Below are positions 35,458-48,036 of a stretch of DNA of 64,000 bases, piece by piece. This DNA comes from Trichuris trichiura (taxonomy: Eukaryota > Nematoda > Enoplea > Trichinellida > Trichuridae). A program made the position numbers and the translations under genes. Within the stretch, counting starts at the first letter, position 1. Each line of letters begins with the position of its first letter. The stretch is taken from assembly GCA_037903355.1 (NCBI GenBank), contig JBAJFE010000023.1, forward strand, positions 2,108,001 through 2,172,000, given 5' to 3'. Below the pieces are notes generated by a model. The model had not been told where the DNA came from, did not search any database, and saw only the letters and a list, made by a program, of their open reading frames with translations.

Positions 35458-36399
35458 TCATTTTGTCGCCAGATAGACAGGAAGCCCTATCTCATGAAAA
35501 GTACCGTTTTTTACTCTAAGCATCAGCTTGTAGGCAACTGATACTAGGCAGGGATGGAGACTGGTAGGTACAAGATCGTTGGGGACATGAAAGCTAACGT
35601 CGTCTGAGTACTCATCTCCGGATGTCACGTTCGGAAGGTCGACGCATATTACGTCAGTGCAAAATTGTCGGCAATCCGCCACGTCTTCGTAACGGCTTTG
35701 AGCATGGAATTGTACCTGACGCACCAGCAGTAGTGAGCACCAGGCGAGCTGCCTGTGCGATTGATTGACCACCTTTACTCGAACGCTAACCGCTTGACCA
35801 ATAGTGAACACCCAACTGGATGTCTGCAACTCCAAGACGATGACGTTGTGACGCCAACAGCAGACGACGTCATCAAATTGTTCCTTATGCTCTGTACTCA
35901 AGGATGGCAACGAGCTGAGCATAAGCTCGCCCGTTAGAGCAATTACCGGTACTGTTCTGCTGGTTGTGAGACTCTTGAACTGGCGACTGCCGGACGAAAG
36001 GAAGCAACCGGACATTTGCGAATATTCCACATCGACCGTCACGTAAACTTCGTATCGAATAAAGCCGAACTTTGTTTCAATGGACGAGGGGAGATCGGAT
36101 GGCAGACGAAACAGAAACGGTATTGAAGTTTTCTCGCGTACGTTGACGCTTTCGGCTGGCATGACGTTGTTGCCAGCTGTCTGGTCAATAAGAGGTTCGC
36201 TGGTGTCAAAAATTTTGTCGGACACTTTGCTGACCCAACTGGCTCTTGCTTCTCCGCGTAGACCTATTGAAATGTCGGTAACGCGCAGGACACTTTCGTT
36301 GTAGGATAGATGTACCACACCGCTTAGTTCGGAACCTGCTGCTACTGGGCAGTCTCCTTGGTCGAGGTGAATAGCAATTGTCACTTTGTCCATGTTCAT
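35458..36399 (-). CDS. Arrestin domain-containing protein (alpha-arrestin)
   Basis: A single exon of 313 residues from the ATG at 36399 (a second ATG follows at 36393); the frame continues upstream without an ATG. The N-terminal arrestin fold is seen in 'VAAGSELSGVVHLSYNE' followed by 'ISIGLRGEARASW' and 'SIPFLFRLPSDLPSSIETKFG'. The latter resembles the family's 'FxFxLPxxLPxSFEG..G.IRY' segment. A C-terminal fold follows ('FTIGQAVSVRVKVVNQS'). Alpha-arrestins are adaptors for ubiquitin ligases and receptor or transporter endocytosis, but no PPxY motif for HECT-ligase WW domains is visible. Nematodes have many such genes (arrd family), so the role is open. A CTT repeat lies just upstream (about 36471-36495). 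Confidence 0.88.
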   Translation of the reverse strand: MNMDKVTIAIHLDQGDCPVAAGSELSGVVHLSYNESVLRVTDISIGLRGEARASWVSKVSDKIFDTSEPLIDQTAGNNVMPAESVNVREKTSIPFLFRLPSDLPSSIETKFGFIRYEVYVTVDVEYSQMSGCFLSSGSRQFKSLTTSRTVPVIALTGELMLSSLPSLSTEHKEQFDDVVCCWRHNVIVLELQTSSWVFTIGQAVSVRVKVVNQSHRQLAWCSLLLVRQVQFHAQSRYEDVADCRQFCTDVICVDLPNVTSGDEYSDDVSFHVPNDLVPTSLHPCLVSVAYKLMLRVKNGTFHEIGLPVYLATK

Positions 36400-39300
36400 A
36401 GTGGTCCGGTGGATGCAGCTACACGTTGAACGATGGGCAAAGGGCGCAAAAATCTGAACGCAAACACTGATTCTTCCTCTTCTTCTTCTTCTTTTCAATG
36501 GCTCTTGTCCGCAAGTTGGCCGCCGTCTTGTCAGGGATCAATACGCAGCCACGGCGTCATCATCTCTTGCCACTCTCCTTAGCCGTTGTCACAGGGTATA
36601 TTGATTGGATATCTGTGTGCCAAAGACGCTTTGGTTCAAAGTAGAAAAGTTGCGAGTTACTTTGCAAGCTTTCTTTTATTCCAAGAGTAGTCGCCGTAAT
36701 TCACCCGCATCCCGCCGGCCAACAGTTGGCCTTTGCTGAACCGAATCTGCTTCCTTAGACCTCAGCCAATCGACAGGAAGCTATGGCGGCTTTCCTTACT
36801 CTAATTGCCCTCTCAGCAGCTTGTCTTTCAATTGTCCCTTTATATTAATGTCTTCCGATATGTCGTCCAAAGAAAAAGGACCGACGATCCACTGCTCGCG
36901 GGTCGTTTCCCGCATTCTACTACCGCGTTGAGGATGTTTTTCCTGTCTAGCGAGCAACCAAAGCGCGGAGTCTTTTGCTTAAAAAAATTTTTTTTGCCAC
37001 ACGAAGGCGGGCCATTCATGATCGTGCATAGCTAAATTTTCTCTTTCAGTGCGGGTGGATTGAATTCTTGTCTACACGAGCAAATTCGATCGCAATTCGA
37101 TGGCTTTTTTTCCGTGTTGAACCGTCGCGGACGGCGAGTTGCTGAGTTGCTCGTCCATCGAAAGTCGATGCCGCGCGAGTACCAACTGCAAGCTCCGCAT
37201 GCTTATCGTTTCGTTTAGAACATGCGATCGGCGGAAAAGGTGCGCAACCGAGCGCTCAATCGTGAGCTCTAGATATTGAAATGCTTTTTTTTCTTGCTCA
37301 GTTTACGATAATTAATTTGCCTGCTCCTTACGGCCACTATATGTAGCGTAGAGGGAGTAATTTTCTTTTAAGGCTGCGCCGCTTTGATGTTCAATCTTCG
37401 CGGTAAAGCGCGTTGCGTCATTTTCATACCGCTTTCAAGTTATACAGCCTTTGGCGAGGCGATAAGGACTTTAGCTGAACACGAAACGCAATGATAAGTT
37501 CAACTATTTTACATGACGTCGAGTAGGGCAACAAAAGGGAATTATTTGTACGTGAGCGACGTAATGCCACTTTTTGCGCCACCACTGACTTCAACGACAT
37601 TGCAATAAATCTGAAAGCAACAGCACTTGTACATGTTAGGAGAGCAGGAAAACTTCAGAGCATAAGAAAGCATGAAAGTCGGCGGACCTACATTACCAGA
37701 GATTGCTAGGCTATGACGTGTGCTCTACATGCAGCGCGTGGGCTATCCGTAAGACAATTCAAAAGTAGTGGTTAATGCCGCTTTGAATGATTTACATACT
37801 TGACAACGTCATTATCCTCAGCGCGTTCAAAGGAAAATGTAGAGTTGGAATTCTTGGACGCGCCGAGCTACTCTCGACTCCCTGCTTTCGTTTCTTCGTT
37901 GGACGTAGCAAAATGTTTCCAGTTTATACCAACATGTAAGCGGATAAAAACCGCTACACGCCTTGCCTTATAAAAAGATGAAACTTGCTTCGCTGAAGAG
38001 AGTATGCTTTTAGTGTTGAGTGGATGTTAGTTTATTTCCGCTAAGCTATGTTTATTTTGTGAGCTTCGTTAGAGCGTAAACGAATTTAGGCTATCTTCAT
38101 CTCGAAACGTTGTTTGCAACGTTTGGGTAGCCATTAGGTGCCACATGATGCTGACAGCAAGCTAACTGCTTGCTGATTGAAAAGTTTCCTATATTGTCTT
38201 AGAATTTGGCAATAACACCTGTGCAGTAATAAGCAGGCAATGGCAAGTGGTCTGTAGCAATGAAGCCACGTCGACTTGTGGCATTTATTGTTCGATGCAA
38301 GTCAAGACGAAAGGTCATCAGCTGCCCCCGTATTTTCTCCTCAGAGGCTATTCTCTTAGGCGGAAAGCTATTGTTATGGTCATAGCAAAAAGCGGTGGAG
38401 TTGCAGCCTCAATTGATTTGGTTAAATTTCTAATGGAGAAATAAATTTAGACTTAAAACTGAATTAAAAGACGTCCGAGTGTAAACGAGCCTTCAAACCG
38501 AGCTGTATATTCTTCTACGTGAAACGACAAGTTCATTTAATAGCTCTGTTTTACTTGTCGAGTCGTCGTTGAAAGTGCCTTCACAAAGAAAAAGTTACTA
38601 TTACGCTTTCTGTAATGCATTTTAAGCAGGTATTCCGTACTCAAGCATTTTGCATGACTTGTTTACTCAAAAAAATAAAAAAGGAATAATTGCGTACTTT
38701 TTCACGTTTCCTATTCGCTAACTGACCGCGTCTAATTAAATGAGGAGTACCTTGCAGTCCCGCGGGCTGTCTTTGACGGTTTTATTACTTTTTCCCGAGG
38801 CGGCAGCGGGGACAATCTTGCTGGGAAAACCAATTGCAGAGGCGTTCATTGTTGTCGGTTCAATCGCAGAAAAATATTTGCCAATTGAAAATTCATCTAA
38901 CGAGCAATTCCGGCCACTTGTTAACGCGTACGCTTTTGCTTTCCCCGAATTAAATTGAGAACACAACTGTGCGCATCGGTATTTCTTTAATTGCATTACG
39001 ACACTTACAGAGCAGTAGCTCGACGTGCCTTTTGTAAACTTTGTGTTGTCAATTGTCCTTGAACATCCGCTGTCTGCTTTAACGCATTTTCAGCGCGAAA
39101 GTTGGCAATTTTTATGACAACAATTATTCATGTTGCGACAACCATAGTATAGTACAGTTGCCTTTCTTCAAGGCAACGTTCGCAGTAGGAGGTCTTTCTC
39201 TCTCTACAACTTTGCTTTATTTGGGCAGAAAGCGCTTTGCCGTTAAGTAACCATCTCCGTGAATGCGTTTCCCAGGCAAGGAAGGCGCTGAGCAGTCCCA

Positions 39301-41020
39301 CGTTAACATTGCGTGCGTACGGAATAATTTTCAAAAATGCCCATTTTTTGTCCGCAGCCAGCATCCAAGACAGCATTCACAACGAAAAGAATTATTTTGC
39401 TCCTAGGCTTAAGAGGCGTATGCCTATATTCGTCTTAGTCCAGCAATTCATGAACTTGTTAATCATAGTGGACGTAGGCGCACCCCGATTTGGCATGAGC
39501 TATAAATATTCCATTTGCCCATAAATAGTTCGCGAAGTACGTTCAGCTCTTTAAGGCTTGTTAACGCGTGTTCTTGTTGTGACAGGTTGTAGGTGTTTGC
39601 GACGTAAACCGGCAATAGTTTCTCGCGCCTACGAGACGCTCAAGGTCTCAGTAGTTGTTGTCGTCTCGCGGAAGCAATTGACAACGTCGCATTATTTTGT
39701 CGCAGGGAATTTGCTGTCCTCCCACTTTGTTTCGTTCAAATTTTTAAATTCAAAAGTGGCCAATCATTGCTGCAGTGATAAGCGTTGGTCTTTTTAGGGG
39801 CAATTGTGACACCTTTTGATGAGCATATTTACAAACACGTTACACTCGATCCATTCAATTCATTGAGAAATAGCGTTCTCAAATTCGTTTCCTTTGTATC
39901 CGTCCGTCACGCTCTGCGAGTAGGTGAAATCTCAGGTTTTTTTGCTTCCTTTCAAATGAGGGCGGCGTTTTACTCGAACGCGCATGAAGCAGTCGCCAAG
40001 AAAGTATGACATCCAAAAGTTTAGCAGAAATCAATGGTTGAACTTTTCCTGCAGGATTCACTAACAAGCCTTGAACATTCCTAAGCAGGTGCCCCATGTT
40101 CAATGGCATTTCGAAATCGGGAATATTTTCGTTCTTAATGCAGTCGCCTCAATGTGATTGACGAATTGAGCACTTGGAAGGTCCTTTTCACATTTTAAGT
40201 TCCAGTTTGATTGACAAATTGGCGGTTCTTCATATTCAGCTGAGCTGAAATGGTATTTCGCGCGGCACCTTCGAACGAACATTTGGCGCTCATTCATAGT
40301 TCCTCTCTCCTTTCATCTTCTTTGCTCTTTGAAGTGTATACACAGTTCAGACCGTTCAACGTTCCTATTCCATGCGTAACGCCGCGCGCAACCGGAATTA
40401 ACACTATACTGATAAGATGAAGATTGAGATAGTGGGCGGAAGGCTGTAATACTGATGAAAAGTAAACGACAATACGTTCCTGGAAATTTTTTAAATATTT
40501 AAAAAAGCAATGCAGTAACTAAGACAGCGCTGTAAAGATACGATTATCAGCTTGACCATCATTGCTCCACCTAGTACTGAGTGGTTACTGGCAGTCAGGG
40601 AAATTTGTGCCTGAACAGATTTCGCGTTAATTCGAAATGGCAGCTTGGAAACCCTGGCAGACCGTCGTAAAAACTGCCGAGACAATTATCTTGGACCCAA
40701 AACGTGTGTCCGCCGCAATAACTATGCTTCTAAGCTGAAAGTCGTTGAAAAATGTAACTCTTCTCCTGACTGTACAAGCCATGTGGTCCTACGTCTTGTG
40801 CGACCATGACTTCATACGACCTGACGACTGGTTAACCTGAGACATGAACTAGTTTCCATTCCAGACTGTCCTAAGTATAACCTGATTTTCTTTCCAATAG
40901 ATTTCGTGCGCATTTGCCCTCCGTCGAATTCTGGGTTACAGTATTTTCGCACGGTTTTATGTAAGCACGCCGTGCAGCGTAAATGATTGCTGTCAACTTC
41001 CTTTTGTAAGAAAATCGTCC
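36400..41020. other. 4.6-kb region with no recognisable gene
   Basis: Includes the arrestin-gene promoter (36.4-37 kb) and the 5' flank of the Star-like gene. A minus-strand frame with ATG (38996-38736, 86 codons) and a plus-strand frame over the same bases are unrecognised. No repeats or RNA genes seen. Confidence 0.35.
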
Positions 41021-42268
41021 ATGAAAGGCACTGTGGCTAGAAGGTTCTGCTTTATCAATGGGGTTCGAATTCGCAGTACCAATAAAGGCACCTTGGTTCT
41101 TTTGCTCTTAATCATCTGCTTTCTGACCATTCCTTTTCTTACGTTATTCAACAATGTTATGTACAAAGAAAACTACGACGGTACGTTCACGTTATCGAAG
41201 AACATTGGCAAAACTTAACATTTTCTATATTTGGAAAAATTTGGTCGTCCATTTGTCTGTCTACTAACAGCTTCCCATACGCCAACCATTGGGAGTTCGT
41301 ACAAATGAGCATTTTTAGGCTTGCCCAAAATAACGGATGACTTTATTGCTGAATGGAAGAGCGACGATCCCCGCCTCTTAGAACATGTGCGCCAGCATTA
41401 CTTGATTCCTCCGGCCAGCCGTTCGATACCGTACAACTTGGTCGATAGTGGTCGAACCTTTTTTTCTCAAAAGAGGCAGGATCAAATTGTTGCCAAATTG
41501 TTCAACGGCAAAAAGAATGGCTTTTTTGTCGAAGCGGGCGCTTACGACGGTGAAACTTACTCGAATACGCTGTACTTTGAGCGCCAACTCAACTGGACCG
41601 GCCTGCTAGTTGAACCTGATTTTGGTAATCAAAAGAAATTACTGTCCAAACAGCGCAAGGCTTGGATTCTTAAAGGTTGCTTGGAAGGTGGTGAAAGGCC
41701 AAAGAAAATGCGCCTCTACGGCGCCATGGATCTAGGCGCCTTGGAAAACTACATGTCTTTTTCCAGATGGTTTTTTACAAAACTTTGGCGTCCGGTGATG
41801 CTTACAGAAGTTTGGTGCTTTCCCTTGGAGACCATACTTCTTGCTATAGGTCAAATGCATGTTGACTACTTTGTCCTTGATGTTGAAGGGGCCGAAATGT
41901 CCGTACTCAAGTCACTACCGTTTGATCGACTTGACATTACCGTCATGCAAATGGAATACAGCACATGCAGCGGTGCCTTTTGGGATCGAGACAAAACTCA
42001 GGATAGGTTGAAAGAGATGCGCGATTTCATGGCTACAAATTTGCCACAGTACAAAGAATATCGTCCAATTGCATTGGATTTAATTTATGTGAAAAGAGAT
42101 TTGCTAACGTAAGTAAACAGCCAGAAAGCATTTTGTGTGAACGATCTTGACGTAATGCTGACCTAAAGAATTAGGCAGCGTTGCTTAGACGAACGTCACC
42201 TTTTTTGGAAAAGTCAACAAGTAACCCGTGAACGTTCTTCTGAACCAACAAGCATCTCTCTTTTCTGA
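41021..42268 (+). CDS. Star-like type II membrane protein with FkbM methyltransferase domain
   Basis: Exons 41021-41180, 41319-42108 and probably 42169-42268 (349 residues). If the last intron is not spliced, the frame stops at 42112 (317 residues). Residues about 25-43 form one strongly hydrophobic segment after a basic stretch, giving a type II topology. The luminal part has the FkbM (Methyltransf_21) signature: 'FFVEAGAYDGETYSNTLYFE', 'WTGLLVEPD' and 'VDYFVLDVEGAE'. This matches the animal Star family, named for Drosophila Star, a secretory-pathway protein needed for EGF ligand export. Whether the animal members methylate anything is unclear. The stop codon of the short form overlaps a perfect GTAAGT donor, which is why I prefer the three-exon model. 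Confidence 0.86.
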
Positions 42269-42961
42269 CCATTTGGGACAAAATGTTACCACCATCTCTA
42301 AGTGCCTACATTTATAATTAATCGCTAACGGACTTTGCAACTATCTGAGCACATCCCGAAAGACTATTGGATAAACTTACTTCGGCAACAAGAGTTGACC
42401 AATCATCGGCGATAGGTTAGTAAGGTAAGCTTAAACATTACTCGATCGCGCCTTTGTTGACCTTGTTCTTCAATGGAAAAGGACCGCCGCGCTTACGAGA
42501 GCTCACCGCTGCCGTAAAAGTTAACCAAAAATGGAAAGCTTAACGTTGTCAACAAATAGAGGCGGACGCAATACAATGGACTGCGGCAAAATTAGGGTTT
42601 TCGTTACTTTGCTTACCTGGTCAAACAGCGCGTAAACAATGGGCTGCAAAGGTTTGAAGTCATTGCATCTCTTCTGATGCTGAAAAAAGCTGGGCAATGT
42701 TCCCTTAGTCGTTTATTCCACTCCTGCGAATGCGGGAAAATAGGTAATAAAAGCGTAGCGTCAACAGGAACAGCAGTATGACGGATTATAAGGGCGCCGG
42801 AGTACGGCTGAAAGACGAGCTCGAGTCGCCATTCTGCTTTAAGGCTTCGTCCTCAGAAGCGATACAGTTCGGCCCTCTCCGTCCTAGCAAAGTAGTATTA
42901 AAAATCCCGTTGAAAACACTGACGCAGTTAGTATACGTACTGTTCAAAAAGTTTCAGGAGG

Positions 42962-43425
42962 ATGGACCTGTTGAACCGATTCGAAATTGTTGACATTTAC
43001 CGACGTCAAGTGAACAACGGTTTGCACCGCTGTGCTGTTGCTTTCCTACATGACGTCATCGCTGCCGCCTTCGCGAACACCGTAGTGCAGAGAGTTATTG
43101 GGTACCGTGTGACATTTTGTCGGCCGGATACTTAGGCTCGCCATTTTTGCTGCATTCGCTCACAGTTCGACTACTGGCTAAGGATGCCTTGTCCGAAATT
43201 CATCGCCAAATGCAGTTCAGTACCACCGTGAAGCGTAAAGGTCTCGGGAGCCGGACGGTGTTCTATGGTAGGTCATTCGAATTTGCTGCTGGGAGCAGAC
43301 CGTTTTTCGCGGCTCCGGAAACACCATTGACTTTGATACTCCGGAACAGTTTTCTGCAAAATCCGTATACACACTTAAATTGGAAACTCAAGGCTGAACC
43401 TAATTGCCATTTTGAAGAACCATAA
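42962..43425 (+). CDS. Unresolved coding-like segments
   Basis: An ATG at 42962 follows an acceptor-like AAGTTTCAG by 4 nt and opens 58 codons. Further coding-like pieces follow at about 43127-43265 and about 43304-43365; the latter reads 'GSGNTIDFDTPEQFSAKS' to a TGA. I could not connect them with normal-sized introns and do not recognise the family. It could be a real small gene on the plus strand, facing UPF2 tail to tail, or a decayed one. Confidence 0.2.
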
Positions 43426-43645
43426 AAGCATCTACGTACACCTAATTAAGAACACATCTCAGTACACATTTTTTGGCAAAATGTCAAGTTTTACCCTCAA
43501 ATACCTCTCTGGTAAGTTTTGAATAATGTTACCGGCCAAACATGTCGGTATGTTTATGTCGTCTCTCTAACGTTGTTCCGAAGTTTTTGCGGACCGACTC
43601 ACTGTTATTACGGCAGTAAGGAATCAGCCAACAACAGCCCACGTT

Positions 43646-46600
43646 TTATCCAACCGCCCAGTTCGACCACTCTAATAATGAGAGAAACCCACGTTAAGTT
43701 AAGCTCGTTTGACAAAGCTACGTTTCATGGTTAGAAAAACAAGAATGCCATCAATGATTATGAATGTGAGTAGCATAACTTACGGGCGTTACAGTCGCAT
43801 CCCGCAGTTTCCTCATCGTCAAGTCGTTGCGTCATGTTCAGCGTCAACTGTTTCATGCGCTCCTTTTCTCTCATATCTTCGGCGGTTCGATTTTTCAAGT
43901 TAAGCGCTATGTCGCAATCGAAGGGTACCTTAAATTTCCATAAAAGAAGAGAAGGGCCAAAGGGAAGATTAATCACCTCGAGAGTTTTAAGCAACGGTTT
44001 GCTTTGTTTGCCTTTGGCCATCAGGACAAATCTGACCGTTTGGGTGTTCGACGAATCTTCCGACTTTGAGTCGTCCAATCCTGAAAAGCAATTTCACCTT
44101 TAAAACGTTACTTAACTAGTAATGAACGTTCGGACGGTAAAAACAAAGTTGCGCGCCCTTTTAGACTCCCTTATTAAACCCTTCGGCTTACTATACTGTG
44201 TGATTAACCGAATAGCCGCAGGTAAACAGTTATAGTGTTGACGAATATCGACATATACATGTAAAAATACGAACCGTCTGACTGGAGACCATCCAGCGTA
44301 TCTACGTTTGGTGGATAGAAGGCAATCGGAGGCGCTTTCGACTGTTCGCTTATTCTCTGCAGAACCATATCGTTAATAACGCGATCCAATTCTCTAGAAA
44401 ATAGGGTCGCTTCAGATTCCGTCAGAGTTCCATTGGATTGATCGTCCTCCGATTTTGTTAGCTCAGTAAGGTCACTGTTGCTCATTGAAATTAGCGTAGT
44501 CTTTGGAGTCAACATGCTGCTCTTATCTTCTTGCTCGTCGCCAGACATCGTCTGCTGATGTTCTTCCGACCCTACGTGGTCCATGCTAAGCTTTTCCGCA
44601 TAGCCAAAATCGTCAGCAAACATGCTGTCGCCATTATCCGCGGTAACATCAACGGGAAGCCATTGCTGCATGGATGCCTGGCAACGTGCCCTGTACTTTT
44701 CCAACCATCCATTCACCTCCGCGTCCGCTTCGTCGTATTTTTTGTGAAAGGAGAATTCCGGCCGAATCTTTCGCACCGTTTCCTCAATTTTGTGCTTGAG
44801 CTGTCGCGCGAAAATCACTTCAGCGGCGCTGATTTTTCCAGTGACCAAAGCTTCCTCGTCCACCTCGCCTAACATTGGAAGCGAAAGCCAGAAACGTTGG
44901 AAGAAGCCCAAAAAGTAGTCCAGTCGCCGCCGCGACATACCGCGGAAAAAGAAATTGCCACAAAGATCAAGCAAGTCGCAGACGAGAATGGCACGAAATG
45001 CACATTCGTGCGGATGAACAAATTCTGGAGCCATCGGGTCTGGCCCAATTCCAAAAGTTATTAACATGTACAAGGTGTTCAATATGACGGAGGTTTCTAC
45101 TACGCGATAGTTGTACAGTTGCCCAAGCAATTGAATGCAGGCCCGCCGGCGGTGCTGATTTATTCTTTCCGCGGCCATCTCCATGTCAAGGCGAATTTCT
45201 TCCAATACATTGTCTGCAACCTTGAAAAAGGCGGGTGAAAACGTTACAAGAGACTTCGTAGCCCTCTTCGATTACCTGGTAACCAATGCTGGGATGATTC
45301 AACATTAGTCCGGCAATCAAACAACCCAAAAGAGCTGACGACTCGCATGGATGATCCCACGGACGTGACATGCAGTTAATTACATATTTACGTATATTTT
45401 CGTCGTTCCAGTTGAGCTTTTCAAATTGAACCTGAATGCCATCGAACGTTTCCTCGTTCAATTCGTCGAAAAGATGTCGGATATATTTTTGCATAGGGGT
45501 CAGTTCCACCTGAAAAACGTACGGTATTAATCGTTGTTCTATCACGCGAAAAGCGTACTACCCTTTCAACGCCGCTGATATCGCTAACTTCCGGAGGGTA
45601 ACAAGCGTAGTAGGCGTTGTGTATCATCAATTGATGTCGCGGTTCGATGTGCACCATGGACTTAATGCGCCGTTTGAGTACCTCCAAAAGATAGGTAACC
45701 TTCTGGTGGGTCTCCGGTTGATGCAACAAGAAGTAGCCGCAGCATTCAAGCAAATTGCAAACCATATCGATGTGATGGTGACGAAGGTCAATCAACAGCA
45801 GACGAAGACAGTAAGCCGCGTCGACCGCCGGAAAGATGCGGAATTTGACCAATTCTCCAATGTAACGTACTACCTTAATTTTCGACTCGATGCTCACTTG
45901 ATCTTTTTTGCGTATGTGGTGACGAAATTCTCCCATTAACAGTCGACTCATTTCGGTTCCTATCTCGTTCATGACGGGCGAAAGAACGGCGATTAAACGA
46001 CCATAGAAGGGAAGAAGATCAAGACGAGTTCGGTGGACTTCAAAGAGCGCCTTCAGCAGGCGACGTCGATTCGCCTTGGAATTCATATTTGTGGCAAAGT
46101 CGATAGCTGCTTGGTCGATCAAATCCCGATTGATCAGGTTTGGAAGCTTTAGCAGGAATGATTCCACTTCTTGATGAAGGGTAACATTGGCGCTGCGCTC
46201 GTAGTCAACCTCTTCTTCATTTTCAGGTGGCTCTTCTAAGTTTCCATCCTCTTCGCCAGCTTCGACCGACATGCTTTTCACGTCCACTTCTTCTGTCGCC
46301 GTTTCCATTGCAACTGAATGACAGTTACATGCAAACACTAAGTCGCCATTAAGGTGACGAGGAAAGCAGCGAAGATGCTTGCTTCCTCTTATCAAACTGA
46401 TAGGATACAAAGCTACAGTGTCACTTGACATAAGTGAGTATAAAGAATCGGTAAAACACAAGTAGGAATTAGGCAAATTTTCAGCCTGCCTCAACTCGTA
46501 TATGAGCATGCAGATGTGGGCAAAAACACAGATAAGCAGTGAATTTCACGTACTTGTCTTGTCGCTTTCTTGTTCCTTGCGTTCTTGTGCGCAACGTTCG

Positions 46601-48036
46601 GAAATTTCTTTTTCCAAAGCGCGCATGGCTTCCATTTCCTTCTCATGCGAACTGGATTGCTTGCGACCACGATCTTTGATAAACAATATAGGTGGAAGCA
46701 TTTCTTCAAGGTTCGGGTACGACTCGTAAAACATTCTTGTCTCCTCATCCTCCCACAATGATCTTGAAGACTGGTCCACAGACGAACCGTGACTGCTATG
46801 TTCATTGTTAGCGGAAGCGACGGATTGTTCTGATTTTTCGTCTTTGATATCCGGCGGAGTCTTGTCCAATAGGTCGGCCAAGTCTTTGGCAATTCGATAA
46901 AGCTTTCCAAATTCGGACTTTAACTCTTCCAATCGTTGAGTGCTCTGCGGATGCGCCTCACCGCGGTTTTCCAACTGCTGGCTAACTTTCTGTTCAGCTT
47001 TACGCATTTCGACGCGGTAGCGTGCAACATGCTTTACAAGGTGATTGTAGTAGTCAACAATGCGAGCTTGCATTTTTTCCTGACTTTCGGCAGTGACCAA
47101 CCGCGGCAATTCGTACTTTGAGGCGTAATCTTTGTAACGCGTTGGTATTACGCCCAATAGTTCATAACCAGACTGCTTGCAGAAACTGATCAAAGTTGGC
47201 AAAAGATTCAATTTTTCCTTGTCATTTCGAGTAATGATTGTAAGCGCGTCTTGCAAGACCGGAAGAGCATCCTTCTCCGTTAATATGCCGACCAATAGCA
47301 GTTCTGACATAAAATATAGGTCCATACCAAATTTACTTATGTTTGTAATTTTGTTATCCGGAAGTACACTGAAAATTTTCTAAAACAAATATTGAAGAGT
47401 ACAAAAAATTAAGGAACGAACGAAACGCGAATTAGGCATTCGAACTTGCAATTCATTAATAGAGAATGTGTACTGTAGGCGCTCTTAAATGCAAAGAGCC
47501 ATAAACGTGATGGAAAGCTCTAAAAGACAAAAAATAGAAGCGCAAAATCGCGTGGAATGCGGAATTGCGCAGCGGAACTTATAAGGGTAAAGATAACCTA
47601 GAAGTTACGAAGTAAAGCTGTCAATAAAGATTACCTTAAAGTATTCCAGCATTAGAACATCGAAATCCGGATAGCGTTGATGAGCCATCGAACAGAGTTC
47701 AATGACAGCGCTCATGTCTTGCACTTTCAATTTTGCGTCGCACAGGCTGGTCACCATTTCCGCAACGTACCGACTCAGGTTTAAGGACAAAAAGTCCTTT
47801 GCTATTGCCTCTAACTGATTTTCGGTAAACGTTCGGAGGCGACGTACGAAAGCAGTATTTTTCTTGAGGCTGCTGTCCAATGTTCTTAACGTATTTTCAT
47901 CAGGACGGTCGGCAACCGCGTTCAGGTTCCTCTCGCGCGCAAGAACTTTGGCGCGCAGCCGAGCAGACAATCCTTCAAAGTATGCAGCGGCATCAGCCTC
48001 GGCAGGCTCTATACTCGCACGGTTTACGTCGCTCAT
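43646..48036 (-). CDS. UPF2, core nonsense-mediated decay factor
   Basis: Eight exons on the minus strand: 48036-47635, 47379-46554, 46313-45562, 45509-45276, 45220-44275, 44080-43977, 43928-43784, 43671-43646; 1144 residues (human UPF2 is 1272). MIF4G-1 starts in exon 1 ('TLDSSLKKNTAFVRRL', 'LCSMAHQRYPDF'). MIF4G-2 is in exon 3 ('INRDLIDQAAIDF...NMNSKANRRRLLKALF'). MIF4G-3 covers exons 4-5 ('PMQKYIRHLF', then 'LLGQLYNYRVVE'). An acidic linker and the UPF1-binding helix ('ELDRVINDMVLQRI') follow, then 'RMKQLTLNMTQR'. UPF2 bridges UPF3 at the exon junction complex to the UPF1 helicase in cytoplasmic mRNA surveillance; it is smg-3 in C. elegans. The identity is secure. The last exon (8 codons) and the donor at 44274 are tentative. 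Confidence 0.94.

Noticed and set aside
44531..45087. Plus-strand open frames antisense to UPF2 exon 5
   Set aside because: Shadows of the long UPF2 exon with no independent motif.
46491..46910. 139-codon frame on the minus strand within UPF2
   Set aside because: Overlaps UPF2 exon 2 in another frame; the UPF2 frame matches the family.
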